Source: G963665215 sp963665215 | GTDB lineage: Bacteria > Chloroflexota > Dehalococcoidia > Lucifugimonadales > CAUZJF01 | Assembly: GCA_963665215.2 (NCBI GenBank) | Contig: CAXXWW010000006.1 | Span: 248,001 to 312,000, forward strand | Reading direction: 5' to 3' | Length of the DNA stretch: 64,000 nucleotides | In this document: positions 29,196 to 37,807 of the stretch, piece by piece | Layout of the letters: each line of letters opens with the position of its first letter | How positions within the stretch are numbered: position 1 is the first letter of the stretch | Translations under genes and position numbers: made by a program | The notes under the pieces: model-generated | The model's database searches: none | Seen by the model: the letters and a program-made list of their open reading frames with translations, nothing else | Told to the model about the DNA's origin: nothing

Positions 29196-29501
29196 CGTAA
29201 CGTCCCAGGCGCGGAGCCGTGGAGGCTGACGGGGGGCCGCCGCCAGCGTAGGGGTGTGAGCGCTGGATTCCAGATGATGGTACCACGGTGACCAGGCAAC
29301 TCCAAGTCGCGACGCACACGATGATAGACGGTGGTCGGCGCGTATGCTATCCTGCGATCGGTCCCGGATCTGGCCGACGTGAGTCGTTCCTCGATTTCCG
29401 GGGCCGGTGCCGAGTCTGACGGGTCCGATGCCCCGCCGCAGGTAGGGCAGCTCCGCACAGGTGGGATAGCCATTACTGGACCTCGGTCTTAGGAGCCGGC
29501 G
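29196..29501. other. 306 bp divergent intergenic region
   Basis: It separates two divergent genes and should hold both promoters, but no convincing -35/-10 pair is visible. A minus-strand frame begins MAIPPVRSCPTCGGASDPSD with a CxxC, but its continuation overlaps the neighbouring gene in another frame. It is left uncalled. Confidence 0.35.
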
Positions 29502-30611
29502 TTGGAGCGACCCATATTCAAGCCAGTCGGCACACCGGTAGAGCAGCTGGATTCGCCTGCTCTGGTGGTGGACCTGTCGGTCCTTGAAAAAAATATCCAG
29601 ACGATGTCCTCATTCTTCCAGCAGTCGGATGCCAAGCTGCGTCCCCACGTCGAGCCGCACAGGTGTCCGGCGATAGCCCACATGCAGCTCGCCGCCGGAG
29701 GGACGGTGGGAGGGATCTGTGTGACGACCCTCGGTCAGGCCGAGGTCTTCTCTCAGAGCGGCATCACGGATATCTTCGTGGCTAACTTGGTGGTGACCCG
29801 CCAGAAGATCAACCGGCTGTGCGCTCTGGCTCGGCACGCCAGTATGACCGTCGCCGTCGACAGTCCCGGGAACGTAGGTGACCTCTCTGAGGTCGCGTCG
29901 GCTGGGGGCGTGGAGCTTGACGTGGTGGTCTACATCAACACCGGACTGAACGGGTGTGGCGTGGAGCCCGGCCAGGCTGCGGTTGATCTGGCCAGACAGG
30001 TCCGAGATGCAGCGGGCTTGAGTTTCGCCGGGCTCATGGCCTACGATGACTCCTCACTCATGGAGGACTCAGAGCAGCTTTCCACCGAGTCACGCAGGCG
30101 GGTCCAGCAGGTCCTCGATGCCCGCGAGATGATGGAGAAGGCGGGCATCGAGATTCGCGTGGTGAGCGTCGGCGGCACCCACAACTACGAAATTGCGGGG
30201 TCGATGGACGGTGTGACCGAGGTGCCCGCCGGCTCGTACGCGCTGATGGACCAGAGGCACCGTCGTCAGAGGAGGGAGTTCGAGCCCGCGGCTCGCATCC
30301 TGGCCACCGTCGCCAGTGTCCCCGATGCCGGCACCGCCGTCACCGACGCGGGCCAGAAAGCGATTGGAGCGGACACCGGGCTTCCGGTAGTGGAGGACTT
30401 GCCGGGGATCGAGGTGAAAGACCTCAGCGCCGAGCACGGCGGCCTCACCGTTTCCGACTCCTTTGAGGGCAGGCTGGGGATAGGGGACAAGGTCTGGTAC
30501 ACGCCCTGGGACATTGGGACGTGCGTCAACCTGCACGACTACATGCACGCTGCGCGGGACGGGAGGCTGGAGGTCGTGTGGGAGGTCCTGGCCCGTGGCC
30601 GCTATCGCTGA
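29502..30611 (+). CDS. Alanine-racemase-fold protein lacking the PLP lysine
   Basis: A 369-residue homologue of D-threonine aldolase/D-serine dehydratase-like (DSD1) proteins: N-terminal alanine racemase barrel (LDSPALVVDLSVLEKNI) and a C-terminal beta domain ending LEVVWEVLARGRYR. In the family the cofactor lysine sits in RPHxKTHK; here the segment is RPHVEPHR, with Glu at 51 and no lysine nearby. The phosphate-loop region (VSVGGTHNYEIAG) remains. It either binds PLP noncovalently, does something else, or is inactive. The next gene is a paralogue that keeps the lysine, so a heteromeric or regulatory role is possible. Start at TTG 29502 follows GGAG by five bases. Confidence 0.8.
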   Translation: MERPIFKPVGTPVEQLDSPALVVDLSVLEKNIQTMSSFFQQSDAKLRPHVEPHRCPAIAHMQLAAGGTVGGICVTTLGQAEVFSQSGITDIFVANLVVTRQKINRLCALARHASMTVAVDSPGNVGDLSEVASAGGVELDVVVYINTGLNGCGVEPGQAAVDLARQVRDAAGLSFAGLMAYDDSSLMEDSEQLSTESRRRVQQVLDAREMMEKAGIEIRVVSVGGTHNYEIAGSMDGVTEVPAGSYALMDQRHRRQRREFEPAARILATVASVPDAGTAVTDAGQKAIGADTGLPVVEDLPGIEVKDLSAEHGGLTVSDSFEGRLGIGDKVWYTPWDIGTCVNLHDYMHAARDGRLEVVWEVLARGRYR

Positions 30612-30754
30612 TCAGGCAGCCCTCCGGTGATCGTTCAGAAGACTCATCATCTAGTCAGGGCAAACGCTAAGCCCCGCCGAAGGGGTGGAGTCCGAACCCT
30701 CCCCGCTCGTGCGGTGGGGGGCACGCGAGGCCAGTCAGGAGAAACGCAGACGCT

Positions 30755-31855
30755 ATGGATGGATACCTCCCCCTAGCGGGTACGCCGGTGGAAGGGCTCG
30801 ACACGCCATGCCTGTTGGTGGACATGGACGCCGTAGAGCACAACTTCCGGGCGGTGGCGGACAAGTACCGCGACACCACCTGCAAGATGCGCCAGCACAC
30901 GAAGAACATAAAGAGCCCCCGTCTTGCACGAATGCAGATCGAGGCCGGTGGGACTCTCAACGGCGTCTGTACGGCGAAAGTGTCCGAGGCCGAGGTCATG
31001 GTGGAGGGCGGAGTTACCGATATCCTGATACCCAACCAGGTCGTGACCCGTGACAAGATCGCCAGGCTGTGCGCTCTGGCGAGGCGGGGAGATATGAAGG
31101 TCTGCGTCGACGATCCGCGAAACGTGCGGGACCTCTCAGAGGTCGCCGAGGCCCACGGGGTAACGCTGGGCGTCCTCATCGAGGTGGACACGCAGATGGG
31201 CAGGGCCGGCGTGCGAAGCGCGGAGGAGGGGGTGGAGCTGGCCAAGCTGGTCGAGAGGTTGCCCGCCGTGAGGTTCCGCGGTGTAATGAGCCACCAGTTC
31301 CTGAGCGAGTACACCGACAACGAGTCCCGTTTCCTGGCGGCGCGGGAGCCGATCGAGGTGTGCCTGAGCGCCAAGGACGCCATCGAGGAGGCCGGCATTC
31401 CCGTGGAGATGGTCTCAAGTGGGGAGACCTTCTCGTACGACGTGGCTGCTGGGATTCCGGGCGTAACGGAGGTTGAGGGGGGGACCTACGCGCTGATGTG
31501 CACCAGGTACAGCTACATGAAGGAGTTTGAGATAGCGAACAAGGTCCTGGGGACGGTCATCAGCACGCCGCGTCCCGGAATTGCCATTGGCGACGTGGGC
31601 ATGCGGGCGCTGTCGTGGCCGTCCGGGGAGTCACCCGCGGTGGAGGACATGCCCGGTGTCACCGTCGAGACCCTGCTGGATGAGCACGTCGTCCTCCGGA
31701 CGGACGGCACCACGGCGCTGGATATCGGAGACAAGTTCCTGCTGCTCCCGTGGTACCAGGACATGATGGTCGACCGCTGGGACCAGTTCATCGCGGTCCG
31801 TAACGGCGTCGTGGAGGGAGTCTGGGATATCCCCGCACGCGGCTGCACTCAGTAG
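30755..31855 (+). CDS. Alanine-racemase-fold PLP enzyme (D-threonine aldolase-like)
   Basis: A 366-residue paralogue of the preceding gene. MRQHTKNIKSP keeps the cofactor lysine (K50), aligned with E51 of its neighbour. VSSGETFSYDVAAGIPGVTEVEGGTYALM is the family's phosphate-binding and active-site segment. The usual C-terminal metal ligands of true D-threonine aldolases (His and Cys in PNHxC) are replaced by LLPWYQDMMVD, so a lyase needing a divalent metal is doubtful; a racemase or dehydratase acting on a 3-hydroxy amino acid is equally possible. CAGGAGAAA lies 14-22 bases before the ATG. The 143 bp gap after the previous gene contains GC-rich hairpins. Confidence 0.82.
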   Translation: MDGYLPLAGTPVEGLDTPCLLVDMDAVEHNFRAVADKYRDTTCKMRQHTKNIKSPRLARMQIEAGGTLNGVCTAKVSEAEVMVEGGVTDILIPNQVVTRDKIARLCALARRGDMKVCVDDPRNVRDLSEVAEAHGVTLGVLIEVDTQMGRAGVRSAEEGVELAKLVERLPAVRFRGVMSHQFLSEYTDNESRFLAAREPIEVCLSAKDAIEEAGIPVEMVSSGETFSYDVAAGIPGVTEVEGGTYALMCTRYSYMKEFEIANKVLGTVISTPRPGIAIGDVGMRALSWPSGESPAVEDMPGVTVETLLDEHVVLRTDGTTALDIGDKFLLLPWYQDMMVDRWDQFIAVRNGVVEGVWDIPARGCTQ

Positions 31856-31971
31856 CCAGCCCGTTGGCAAGCTCTTCAGGGACACGCCGTCAGCGACCAT
31901 TCCCTGACGCCACACGACTGCCCGATTTTCGCCACTGGGGCGTGCCCAACGCTGTAGGCTCGGATGGGGAC

Positions 31972-32949
31972 TTAGCCCACCTTGAGCACGTTGGCGTGCC
32001 ACTTGCAGGCGTTGGGGTGCTCGGTAATGTCTCCGTAGGCCGAGGTGGCCGCTCTCGCTCCCTGCGCCGCCGCCGTGACCGTCTGCTTGAGATCCCCCGA
32101 GGCGTCCGTTAGATCGCCGGCCGCGAATACGCCGTGGACGTTGGTCCGCATGACCTTGTCCACGACGATCTCGTTTTTGTCGTTCAGCTCCACGCCCAAC
32201 TGGTTTGCTAGATCTACCCTGGGGTCGGCCCCAATCTCGATGAAGAGCCCGTCCAGGGCAAGCTCGTTGGACCCGTTGTGCTTCGTGTCCAACACCACTC
32301 CCGAGAGGCCGTCCTCTCCCTTCAGAGCTATAACCGTGGTGTTAAACATGCTCTCTATATTGCTGGCCTCTTCCAGCCGGAGGACATTCACCGGCTCAGG
32401 ACGGGAGAAAGTGTCTCGCCGGTAGATAATGTACACTTGCTTGGCGTACTTGCCGATGAGAACCGCACCCTCCACGGCGGCGTTCCCGCCACCCACCACA
32501 GCGACGACGTTCCCTTTATGTAGCGGTGCGTCGCAGGTGGAGCAGAAGGACACGCCACGACCTGTCCACTCCTCCTCGTGCTCCAGTCCCAGCCTGCGAC
32601 GCTCTCTTCCCACCGCCAGAATGACGGTCGATGACTTGTATGACTCTCCGAGCGCCGTGGCCGCCAGGAAGCAGTGCTCCTCCCGCTGGAGGGAGACTAC
32701 CCTGTCGTCAATCACGGGTACCTCGTATTTGTCGACCTGCTCCCTGAACTTCATCATGAGCTCGAAGCCGTCGATCTCGGGGAATCCGGGATAGTTCTCT
32801 ATGAGTCCTCCGGTGGCCGTCTCACCGCCGAAGACCTCTCCAACTACCAGGGCACTCATCTGGTAACGGGCGGCATAGAGCGCCGCGGCGAAGGCTGCCG
32901 CCCCCTGTCCCGCGATGAGAACGTCATACTGGCCGTTTTCCGTTGCCAC
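31972..32949 (-). CDS. trxB: Thioredoxin reductase-like FAD/NAD(P) oxidoreductase
   Basis: A 325-residue low-molecular-weight type flavoprotein. FAD site IAGQGAAAFAAALYAARY, redox-active disulfide CSTC (C136, C139) in the usual FCSTCDAP setting, NAD(P)H site VVGGGNAAVEGAVLIGKY, and the FAD-binding HGVFAAGDLTD. Reduces thioredoxin or a related disulfide carrier in the cytoplasm. Gln in GQGAAA and the C-terminal extension HPNACKWHANVLKVG (with a cysteine) are slightly unusual. No thioredoxin gene is adjacent, so the partner is unknown. Confidence 0.85.
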   Translation of the reverse strand: MATENGQYDVLIAGQGAAAFAAALYAARYQMSALVVGEVFGGETATGGLIENYPGFPEIDGFELMMKFREQVDKYEVPVIDDRVVSLQREEHCFLAATALGESYKSSTVILAVGRERRRLGLEHEEEWTGRGVSFCSTCDAPLHKGNVVAVVGGGNAAVEGAVLIGKYAKQVYIIYRRDTFSRPEPVNVLRLEEASNIESMFNTTVIALKGEDGLSGVVLDTKHNGSNELALDGLFIEIGADPRVDLANQLGVELNDKNEIVVDKVMRTNVHGVFAAGDLTDASGDLKQTVTAAAQGARAATSAYGDITEHPNACKWHANVLKVG

Positions 32950-33058
32950 TCTTCACTCTCCTCGTTGTATTCGCTTGTGGGGCTTCCGGGTGCGTCTGTC
33001 TTGAGGGTTACGATAATGGGATGCGCCTGGCGAGCTTGAGGTGCGGTGCTGCTTCGGC

Positions 33059-33808
33059 CTAATGGAAAATGCGTCCTGAGTCTATAACCAGCGTCTGGCC
33101 GGTGATGCTATCGGTACGGCAGAAGGCGACCACCTGGTCGGCCACGTCGTCCTTGTGCGCGGCCCTCTTGAGGAGGGAGCCCTGCCTGGCGCTCTCTCGA
33201 TATGAAGGCTCCAGGTTATTCGACATGCGGGTGCCCTCAAGGTATCCCGGCGCGATGCAATTGACGAGTATTTCGGGTGCCAGGCCCACGGCCATGCCCC
33301 TGGTGAGCTGGATGAGTCCGGCCTTGGACACTCCGTAGGGTATGGAGGACCCGGTAGGAGTCAGGCCGGCGACCGACGAGATGTTCACAATGCGGCCGAC
33401 GCCCTGTCGCTTCATGGGACCTGCAACGGCCTTGATGCAAAGCATGGGCCCCGTCAGGTTTATGCTGATTATCTTGCTCCACTCCTCGAGGGTCAAAGCA
33501 TCCAGGTCATCGAAAGGGATCCAGATGTTGTAGGCGGCGTCGTTTACCAGGATGTCCACGCGGCCGAAATTGTCAAGCACCTTCGAGACTAGGGACTGGA
33601 CCTGGTCCGGGTCGGTTACGTCGCACCCGACGGCCTCCGACTGGACGCCCGCTTCGCGCAGCTCAGTGGCCACCTGCTCGGCCCTGTCGCGGCTGCGAGA
33701 GTATCCCACGGCCACGTTGGCGCCTGCCGCGCCCAGCGAGTGGCAGATACGCTCCCCGAGGCCGCCACTGCCACCGGTAACTATGGCGACCGCACCTTCC
33801 AGTTTCAT
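33059..33808 (-). CDS. Short-chain dehydrogenase/reductase (FabG-like)
   Basis: A 249-residue classical SDR. Cofactor motif TGGSGGLGERI, the NDAAYN segment equivalent to NAG, catalytic Ser in NISSVAGL, YGVSK with Tyr and Lys, and the IAPGYLEGTRM loop. It would reduce a 3-oxoacyl thioester or oxidise a secondary alcohol with NAD(P). The ATG at 33808 gives the normal start MKLEGAVAIVTGG; an upstream frame extension is not conserved-looking. The Arg-free Rossmann entry (YSRSRDRAE) suggests NADPH preference. Confidence 0.88.
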   Translation of the reverse strand: MKLEGAVAIVTGGSGGLGERICHSLGAAGANVAVGYSRSRDRAEQVATELREAGVQSEAVGCDVTDPDQVQSLVSKVLDNFGRVDILVNDAAYNIWIPFDDLDALTLEEWSKIISINLTGPMLCIKAVAGPMKRQGVGRIVNISSVAGLTPTGSSIPYGVSKAGLIQLTRGMAVGLAPEILVNCIAPGYLEGTRMSNNLEPSYRESARQGSLLKRAAHKDDVADQVVAFCRTDSITGQTLVIDSGRIFH

Positions 33809-34080
33809 GCCCGTCCTTCCTCCGCACCGAAAATCCCAGGGTCGCAAACGCCCTCGGCAATCGGAATTATATCATGGCGTGAGCGCGCCTTGAGGTGTGC
33901 CTGACGGCCCGCCGGCCGACAGGCGGCCCGCTAGCTGTTGGCAAGTGGGCGTGTGGCGCTGGGCGGAATCCGCCGCCTCGCGGTGTCGGAGCCGGACCCG
34001 CGCATTTTAAGGCCTCCGGGTCGCGGGGCGAAGGAGGGGTAGCGGGGAGTGAGCATAGCTGGCGGGAGGCGAAGGGTTGG

Positions 34081-34938
34081 CTATCGCCGACGCATCCTGG
34101 GGTGCGTTGGCCTGACCAACAGGAACGAACCGATAGCAGCGAGTGTGGCGCCGAGCAACGCGATTCCAGCAATCGCCCAGTTGGATAGCGCTAGGTCACC
34201 CGTATCCGGCAGGCTGGCTGGCGACTCGACAGCACTGAAGACGTAGCTGATCTTGGTGTAATAAAATGCGCTGAGACCTTCGAATCCAGAATCGGTCCCG
34301 ACGATCAACCAGACCTGGCCCTGATCGTCAGCCCCCACCTCGATCGGGCGGTCCTGGCTGACCAGAGTCTTGATCCTGTATTCGTTGTTTTCCACTCCTG
34401 GGTGGGCGACGTTGCCCACGTTGATCATTTCAGTCCCTTCGCTCGCCTGGTTGCCCTTGTCAATGTTAATACGGAGCCACCCGCTACTGTCCTCTGCTAC
34501 GACTGGCTCAACTGGCGAAGCTCCGGCTTTCACGTAGCCGCTCTCGCCGGGGGAACCTCCGATGCCAAACGTCCCAGTGGGGACATTGGTGGCGAGGTCT
34601 AGGGAGACGACCACCGTGTAGGCCGCATCTGGCCGGAGTCCAGCCACCTGCTTCTTGAGAAACATGTACAGTTCGTCACTGCGGTTGTGCCCTTGAAGGA
34701 ATACTCCATTTCCTGCCAGACCATCAGGCAGCTCCCTAAATCCCGAGTCAAGTTCGAAGGTCTCCTGATCGAAGTCAGCGGGCAGGTCGGCAAAACCGGT
34801 AATCCAGCCGTCGTCGTCGTTCTCGAAAGTGGAATTGAACTCGGTTCCCTCGGTCGACTGGGCGAGGACCGTTGTCAGCGTCCCGTTGAGAGACGAGACG
34901 CCTGCGGCCATCAGTGCAAGCCAGAGACCAACTCTCAT
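34081..34938 (-). CDS. Secreted protein with LPxTG-type anchor
   Basis: About 285 residues. The signal peptide is MRVGLWLALMAAGVSSLNGTLTTVLAQS. A beta-sandwich-like domain follows (FENDDDGWITGFADLP ... VNIDKGN ... VWLIVGTDSGFEG). The C-terminus is LPDTG, one membrane helix (WAIAGIALLGATLAAIGSFLLV) and RPTHPRMRRR, the exact layout of sortase substrates. Sortase would cut between Thr and Gly and anchor the protein to the envelope. No sortase gene is in the window. An upstream ATG at 34992 is less likely because it puts charged residues ahead of the signal peptide. Confidence 0.72.
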   Translation of the reverse strand: MRVGLWLALMAAGVSSLNGTLTTVLAQSTEGTEFNSTFENDDDGWITGFADLPADFDQETFELDSGFRELPDGLAGNGVFLQGHNRSDELYMFLKKQVAGLRPDAAYTVVVSLDLATNVPTGTFGIGGSPGESGYVKAGASPVEPVVAEDSSGWLRINIDKGNQASEGTEMINVGNVAHPGVENNEYRIKTLVSQDRPIEVGADDQGQVWLIVGTDSGFEGLSAFYYTKISYVFSAVESPASLPDTGDLALSNWAIAGIALLGATLAAIGSFLLVRPTHPRMRRR

Positions 34939-35091
34939 CAACCCAGCGTTCTGTAGCACTGGGCAGATGGCCTCCCTTCGTGTTCCGAGCACTTATCTGG
35001 AGCAGCGGTGAAGCGCGAGCGTGCCAGGGCCGCCCCCGGCTTCGCCGTTCGAGTACCGCTGGCGTCGGCGGGGAGCAGCCGCATGAGAGCG

Positions 35092-35373
35092 CTAGCCTCG
35101 GCCGCCAGCCACAGCCGGCACCACGCTGATCTCATCTCCAGGGTTGGTGGCGGTGTTAAGGCCGTCGAGGAACCGGACGTCTTCTCCGTTAACATACAAA
35201 TTCACGAAGTTTCTGAGCTCGCCCTGGTCGTCGCAGAGCCGCTCCCTGATTCCCGGAAACTGGGCGTCCAGCGAGGCTATGACATCATTGAGATTCTGTC
35301 CCTCCACCGAGACCTTGTCCTGCCCCTGTGTTATTCGACGAAGGGGCGTCGGAATCCTCACCATCACGCTCAT
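35092..35373 (-). CDS. ThiS/MoaD-family sulfur-carrier protein
   Basis: A 93-residue ubiquitin-fold protein: VRIPTPLRRITQGQDKVSVEG, NLNDVIASLDAQFPGIRERL, NLYVNGEDVRFLDGLNT, DEISVVPAVAGGRG. Sulfur carriers expose a C-terminal Gly-Gly that is adenylated and thiocarboxylated. Here GG is followed by Arg-Gly, so a protease would have to trim two residues, as for the carriers used in cysteine or homocysteine synthesis in other bacteria (CysO, HcyS). It is followed downstream by nothing obvious; upstream on the same strand are a NIL-domain protein and a threonine-synthase-like enzyme. No JAMM protease or ThiF is visible here. Confidence 0.85.
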   Translation of the reverse strand: MSVMVRIPTPLRRITQGQDKVSVEGQNLNDVIASLDAQFPGIRERLCDDQGELRNFVNLYVNGEDVRFLDGLNTATNPGDEISVVPAVAGGRG

Positions 35374-35423
35374 GGTCCATCCTCCATATTCCTATCACGC
35401 CTTTCCGTAGGAGCGTTGCGAGA

Positions 35424-35666
35424 CTACCCTTCCACCACATCGCCGCCAACGGGATCGACCCTGACACCTGTGGAAACCACCCAATCGAGGCCGCTGGATA
35501 TCTCCGCCTCCTCACCCTCCAGCTCCAGCACCACCCAGCCCATGTCCTCCCGCACGTCGGCGCGACGGATGTTCGTGACGACCTTAAAGTTTATTCCCAG
35601 ATTATAGATTACAGGCTCGGTTATCAGTTGCTGGGGGAAGGTGAACTTCACGCGTTTGATGGCCAT
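35424..35666 (-). CDS. NIL-domain protein
   Basis: An 80-residue single-domain protein with the full NIL pattern: RVKFTFPQQLITEPVIYNLGINFKVVTNIRRADVREDMGWVVLELEGE and TGVRVDPV. NIL domains usually cap methionine ABC-transporter ATPases or occur with ferredoxins in sulfide-to-homocysteine proteins, sensing or handling sulfur amino acids. The ATG at 35666 is preferred to the ORF start 27 bases upstream because the domain begins there. Fifty bases separate it from the sulfur-carrier gene and 30 from the ThrC-like gene, so all three probably form one operon. Confidence 0.85.
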   Translation of the reverse strand: MAIKRVKFTFPQQLITEPVIYNLGINFKVVTNIRRADVREDMGWVVLELEGEEAEISSGLDWVVSTGVRVDPVGGDVVEG

Positions 35667-35695
35667 GGTATGTGCCCCTGACGTTATTAACACCC

Positions 35696-36922
35696 TTACT
35701 CGCGGTCTGCCATAGCTGTCTGAAAGGCCTCATAGTTGGGCGCGGTGTGGACGGGATCGACCACGTGCTCCACCACCTCGAGGGTCTTGAGCCCGTTCCC
35801 GGTGATGTACGCTATCGTTACCTCATCCCGCTTGATGATGCCCTTGGCCACGAGCCTCTTGAGGCCGGAGATCACGACGCCCCCCGCGGTCTCGGTGAAG
35901 ATCCCCTCCGTCTGGGCGAGAAGTGTGATACCCTCGGCGATCTGCTCTTCTGGCGCGGCAACCGCGGTACCGCCGGTCTCCTCTAGGACCTGCAAGGCGA
36001 AGGGTCCCGAAGCGGGGTTGCCTATCGCCAGCGACTTGGCAATGGTTTCGGGCCTTACCGGCCGGACCTGTTTGGTTCCAAGATCGAATGCCTCCACGAT
36101 GGGCGAGCAGCCCTCGGCCTGGGCAAGGTGCATGCGGGTCTTCACCCCATCGATCAGCCCAACGTCGGCCATCTCCTGGAGGCCCTTCCATACCTTGGTG
36201 TGCAGCTCGCCCGATGCTGCGGGCACCACGCAGTGGTCGGGGGCGCGCCAGCCAAGCTGCTCGGCCACCTCGTGACCAAGGGTCTTACTGCCCTCGGCAT
36301 AGAAGGGCCGCATGTTGATGTTGACAAAGGCCCATCTATTATTGTCGGCCAGTTCGCTGCAAAAGCGATTTGCCTGGTCATAGGTGCCGTCCACGGCAAC
36401 GAGAGTTGGCCCGTAGACCGCGGCCCCGACGATCTTGGCCTTCTCCAGGTAGGCGGGGAAGAACACGATCGTCTTCATACCCGCCTTGGCTCCGTGCGCC
36501 GCGACGGCTCCCATCAGGTTGCCCGTCGACACGCACGCCAGCACCTCGAACTCGAACTCCAGGGCCTTGGTGGTGGTGACCGTCACTGGGCGGTCTTTGA
36601 AGGAGAAGGTGGGGTTTACGCTGTCATTCTTTATGTAAAGGTGGTCGAGTCCAATCAGCTGGCCGAGGTTATTTGCCTTGATCAGTGGGGTCAGTCCAGT
36701 CCCGATGTCGATGGCGCCCCCCGCCTCAACAGGCAGGAAGTCGTGGTACCGCCACATTGTGAGCGGGCCTTTTTCTATGCTCTTGCGGCTGACGGACCGG
36801 GCTATTGACTCGTAGTCGTAGCTGACCTCCAGCGGGCCGAAACAAAACTCGCAGACGTTCAGCGGTTCGACCGGGTACTCTCTTTCGCACTCCCGGCAAC
36901 GCAGGCATTTCACGTGGGGCAA
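35696..36922 (-). CDS. thrC: Threonine synthase-like PLP enzyme
   Basis: About 409 residues, fold type II PLP family. An N-terminal rubredoxin-like zinc ribbon (CLRCREC ... CEFC) is followed by TGLTPLIKANNLGQLIG, the cofactor lysine K109 in NPTFSFKDRPV, substrate-loop STGNLMGAVAAHGAKAG and AASGELHTKVWKG. Threonine synthase makes threonine from O-phosphohomoserine. TTG at 36922 is taken as start because it begins directly before the zinc ribbon; the upstream extension looks non-native. The operon partners (NIL, ThiS-like carrier) raise the alternative that it takes a thiocarboxylate sulfur donor to make cysteine or homocysteine. Confidence 0.85.
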   Translation of the reverse strand: MPHVKCLRCRECEREYPVEPLNVCEFCFGPLEVSYDYESIARSVSRKSIEKGPLTMWRYHDFLPVEAGGAIDIGTGLTPLIKANNLGQLIGLDHLYIKNDSVNPTFSFKDRPVTVTTTKALEFEFEVLACVSTGNLMGAVAAHGAKAGMKTIVFFPAYLEKAKIVGAAVYGPTLVAVDGTYDQANRFCSELADNNRWAFVNINMRPFYAEGSKTLGHEVAEQLGWRAPDHCVVPAASGELHTKVWKGLQEMADVGLIDGVKTRMHLAQAEGCSPIVEAFDLGTKQVRPVRPETIAKSLAIGNPASGPFALQVLEETGGTAVAAPEEQIAEGITLLAQTEGIFTETAGGVVISGLKRLVAKGIIKRDEVTIAYITGNGLKTLEVVEHVVDPVHTAPNYEAFQTAMADRE

Positions 36923-37130
36923 TGAAGGGGACCTCCAGGACGAAGGAAGGGGTCTCCAGACGGATGCATCGCATGGTAATCGGAAGCACGGCTCGTATGG
37001 GAATGGTAGCAACACCCTATTGGCCTGTCAAGGAAAGGTCCCTCGCGAGCAGGGCCTTCGTTTGCCGCCCTTGAAGCGGGATTCGACAGCAGCTATACTC
37101 CGAAGGACTCCCACTCTGGATGATGCTGTA

Positions 37131-37784
37131 GTGTCGCGCCAGCAACGAGCCCTCCCGCTGTTCCCGCTCAACGTCGTGTTTTTCCCCAACGCGGTGTTGC
37201 CGGTACACGTATTTGAAGACCGCTACAAGCTCATGGTCCAGCGGTGCCTGGACGCCGACTCCCAGTTCGGCGTGGTCCTCATCAAGTCAGGGTCCGAGGT
37301 GGGGGAGCCCGCGGAACCCCACTCCACAGGCACCCTGGGCCGCATCGTCCGGGTCGACCCTCTCGATGACGGGCGGATGCTGGTCTCCGTCGCCGGCGAA
37401 GAACGGTTCCGGATCGTCGAGATAACCCAGCGTCAGCCCTTTTTGATGGGTCAGGTGGAGGTCCTGGAGGAGGACGTCGACATCACGCTTCCGGCCAAAG
37501 ACATGGAGGCCATTCGGGCGGCCGTTACGCGACACATCAGGCTTTTGCTGGGCCTAAGAGGCGGTTGGGTTCGGGAGGCCAGCATGCCGAAGGCCCCAGT
37601 CTCACTCTCCTACTTCATCGGGTCGCTGCTCCAATCGGGGCTAGCCGAGAAGCAGGCCCTGCTCGAGGAGACATCCACGCTCAGACGTCTGGAGACCGAG
37701 ATGCGCCTACTGGAGAGCGAGGCGAAAGCGCTGAGAGAGCGCGTGGCGCATGAGTTTGGGCAAAGTCGGTCTCGCATGCAGTGA
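37131..37784 (+). CDS. Stand-alone LON substrate-binding domain protein
   Basis: 217 residues matching the LON N-terminal (PUA-like) domain: LPLFPLNVVFFPNAVLPVHVFEDRYKLMVQRCL, FGVVLIKSGSEVG, GRIVRVDPLDDGRMLVSVAGEERFRI. No AAA+ or protease domain follows, only a helical tail (ETSTLRRLETEMRLLESEAKALRERV). Such single-domain proteins are common and may bind unfolded peptides or modulate Lon. Start is GTG 37131, placing LPLFPLNVVFFP near the N-terminus as in homologues; the longer ORF start at 37020 would overlap the ThrC promoter region. Confidence 0.85.
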   Translation: MSRQQRALPLFPLNVVFFPNAVLPVHVFEDRYKLMVQRCLDADSQFGVVLIKSGSEVGEPAEPHSTGTLGRIVRVDPLDDGRMLVSVAGEERFRIVEITQRQPFLMGQVEVLEEDVDITLPAKDMEAIRAAVTRHIRLLLGLRGGWVREASMPKAPVSLSYFIGSLLQSGLAEKQALLEETSTLRRLETEMRLLESEAKALRERVAHEFGQSRSRMQ

Positions 37785-37807
37785 GGGCGACGCTCGACGG
37801 CGACCCG

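Noticed and set aside
29081..29473. A minus-strand frame beginning MAIPPVRSCPTCGG, resembling a zinc ribbon start
   Set aside because: After about 45 residues it runs antisense and out of frame into the PH-like membrane protein gene; no second CxxC appears.
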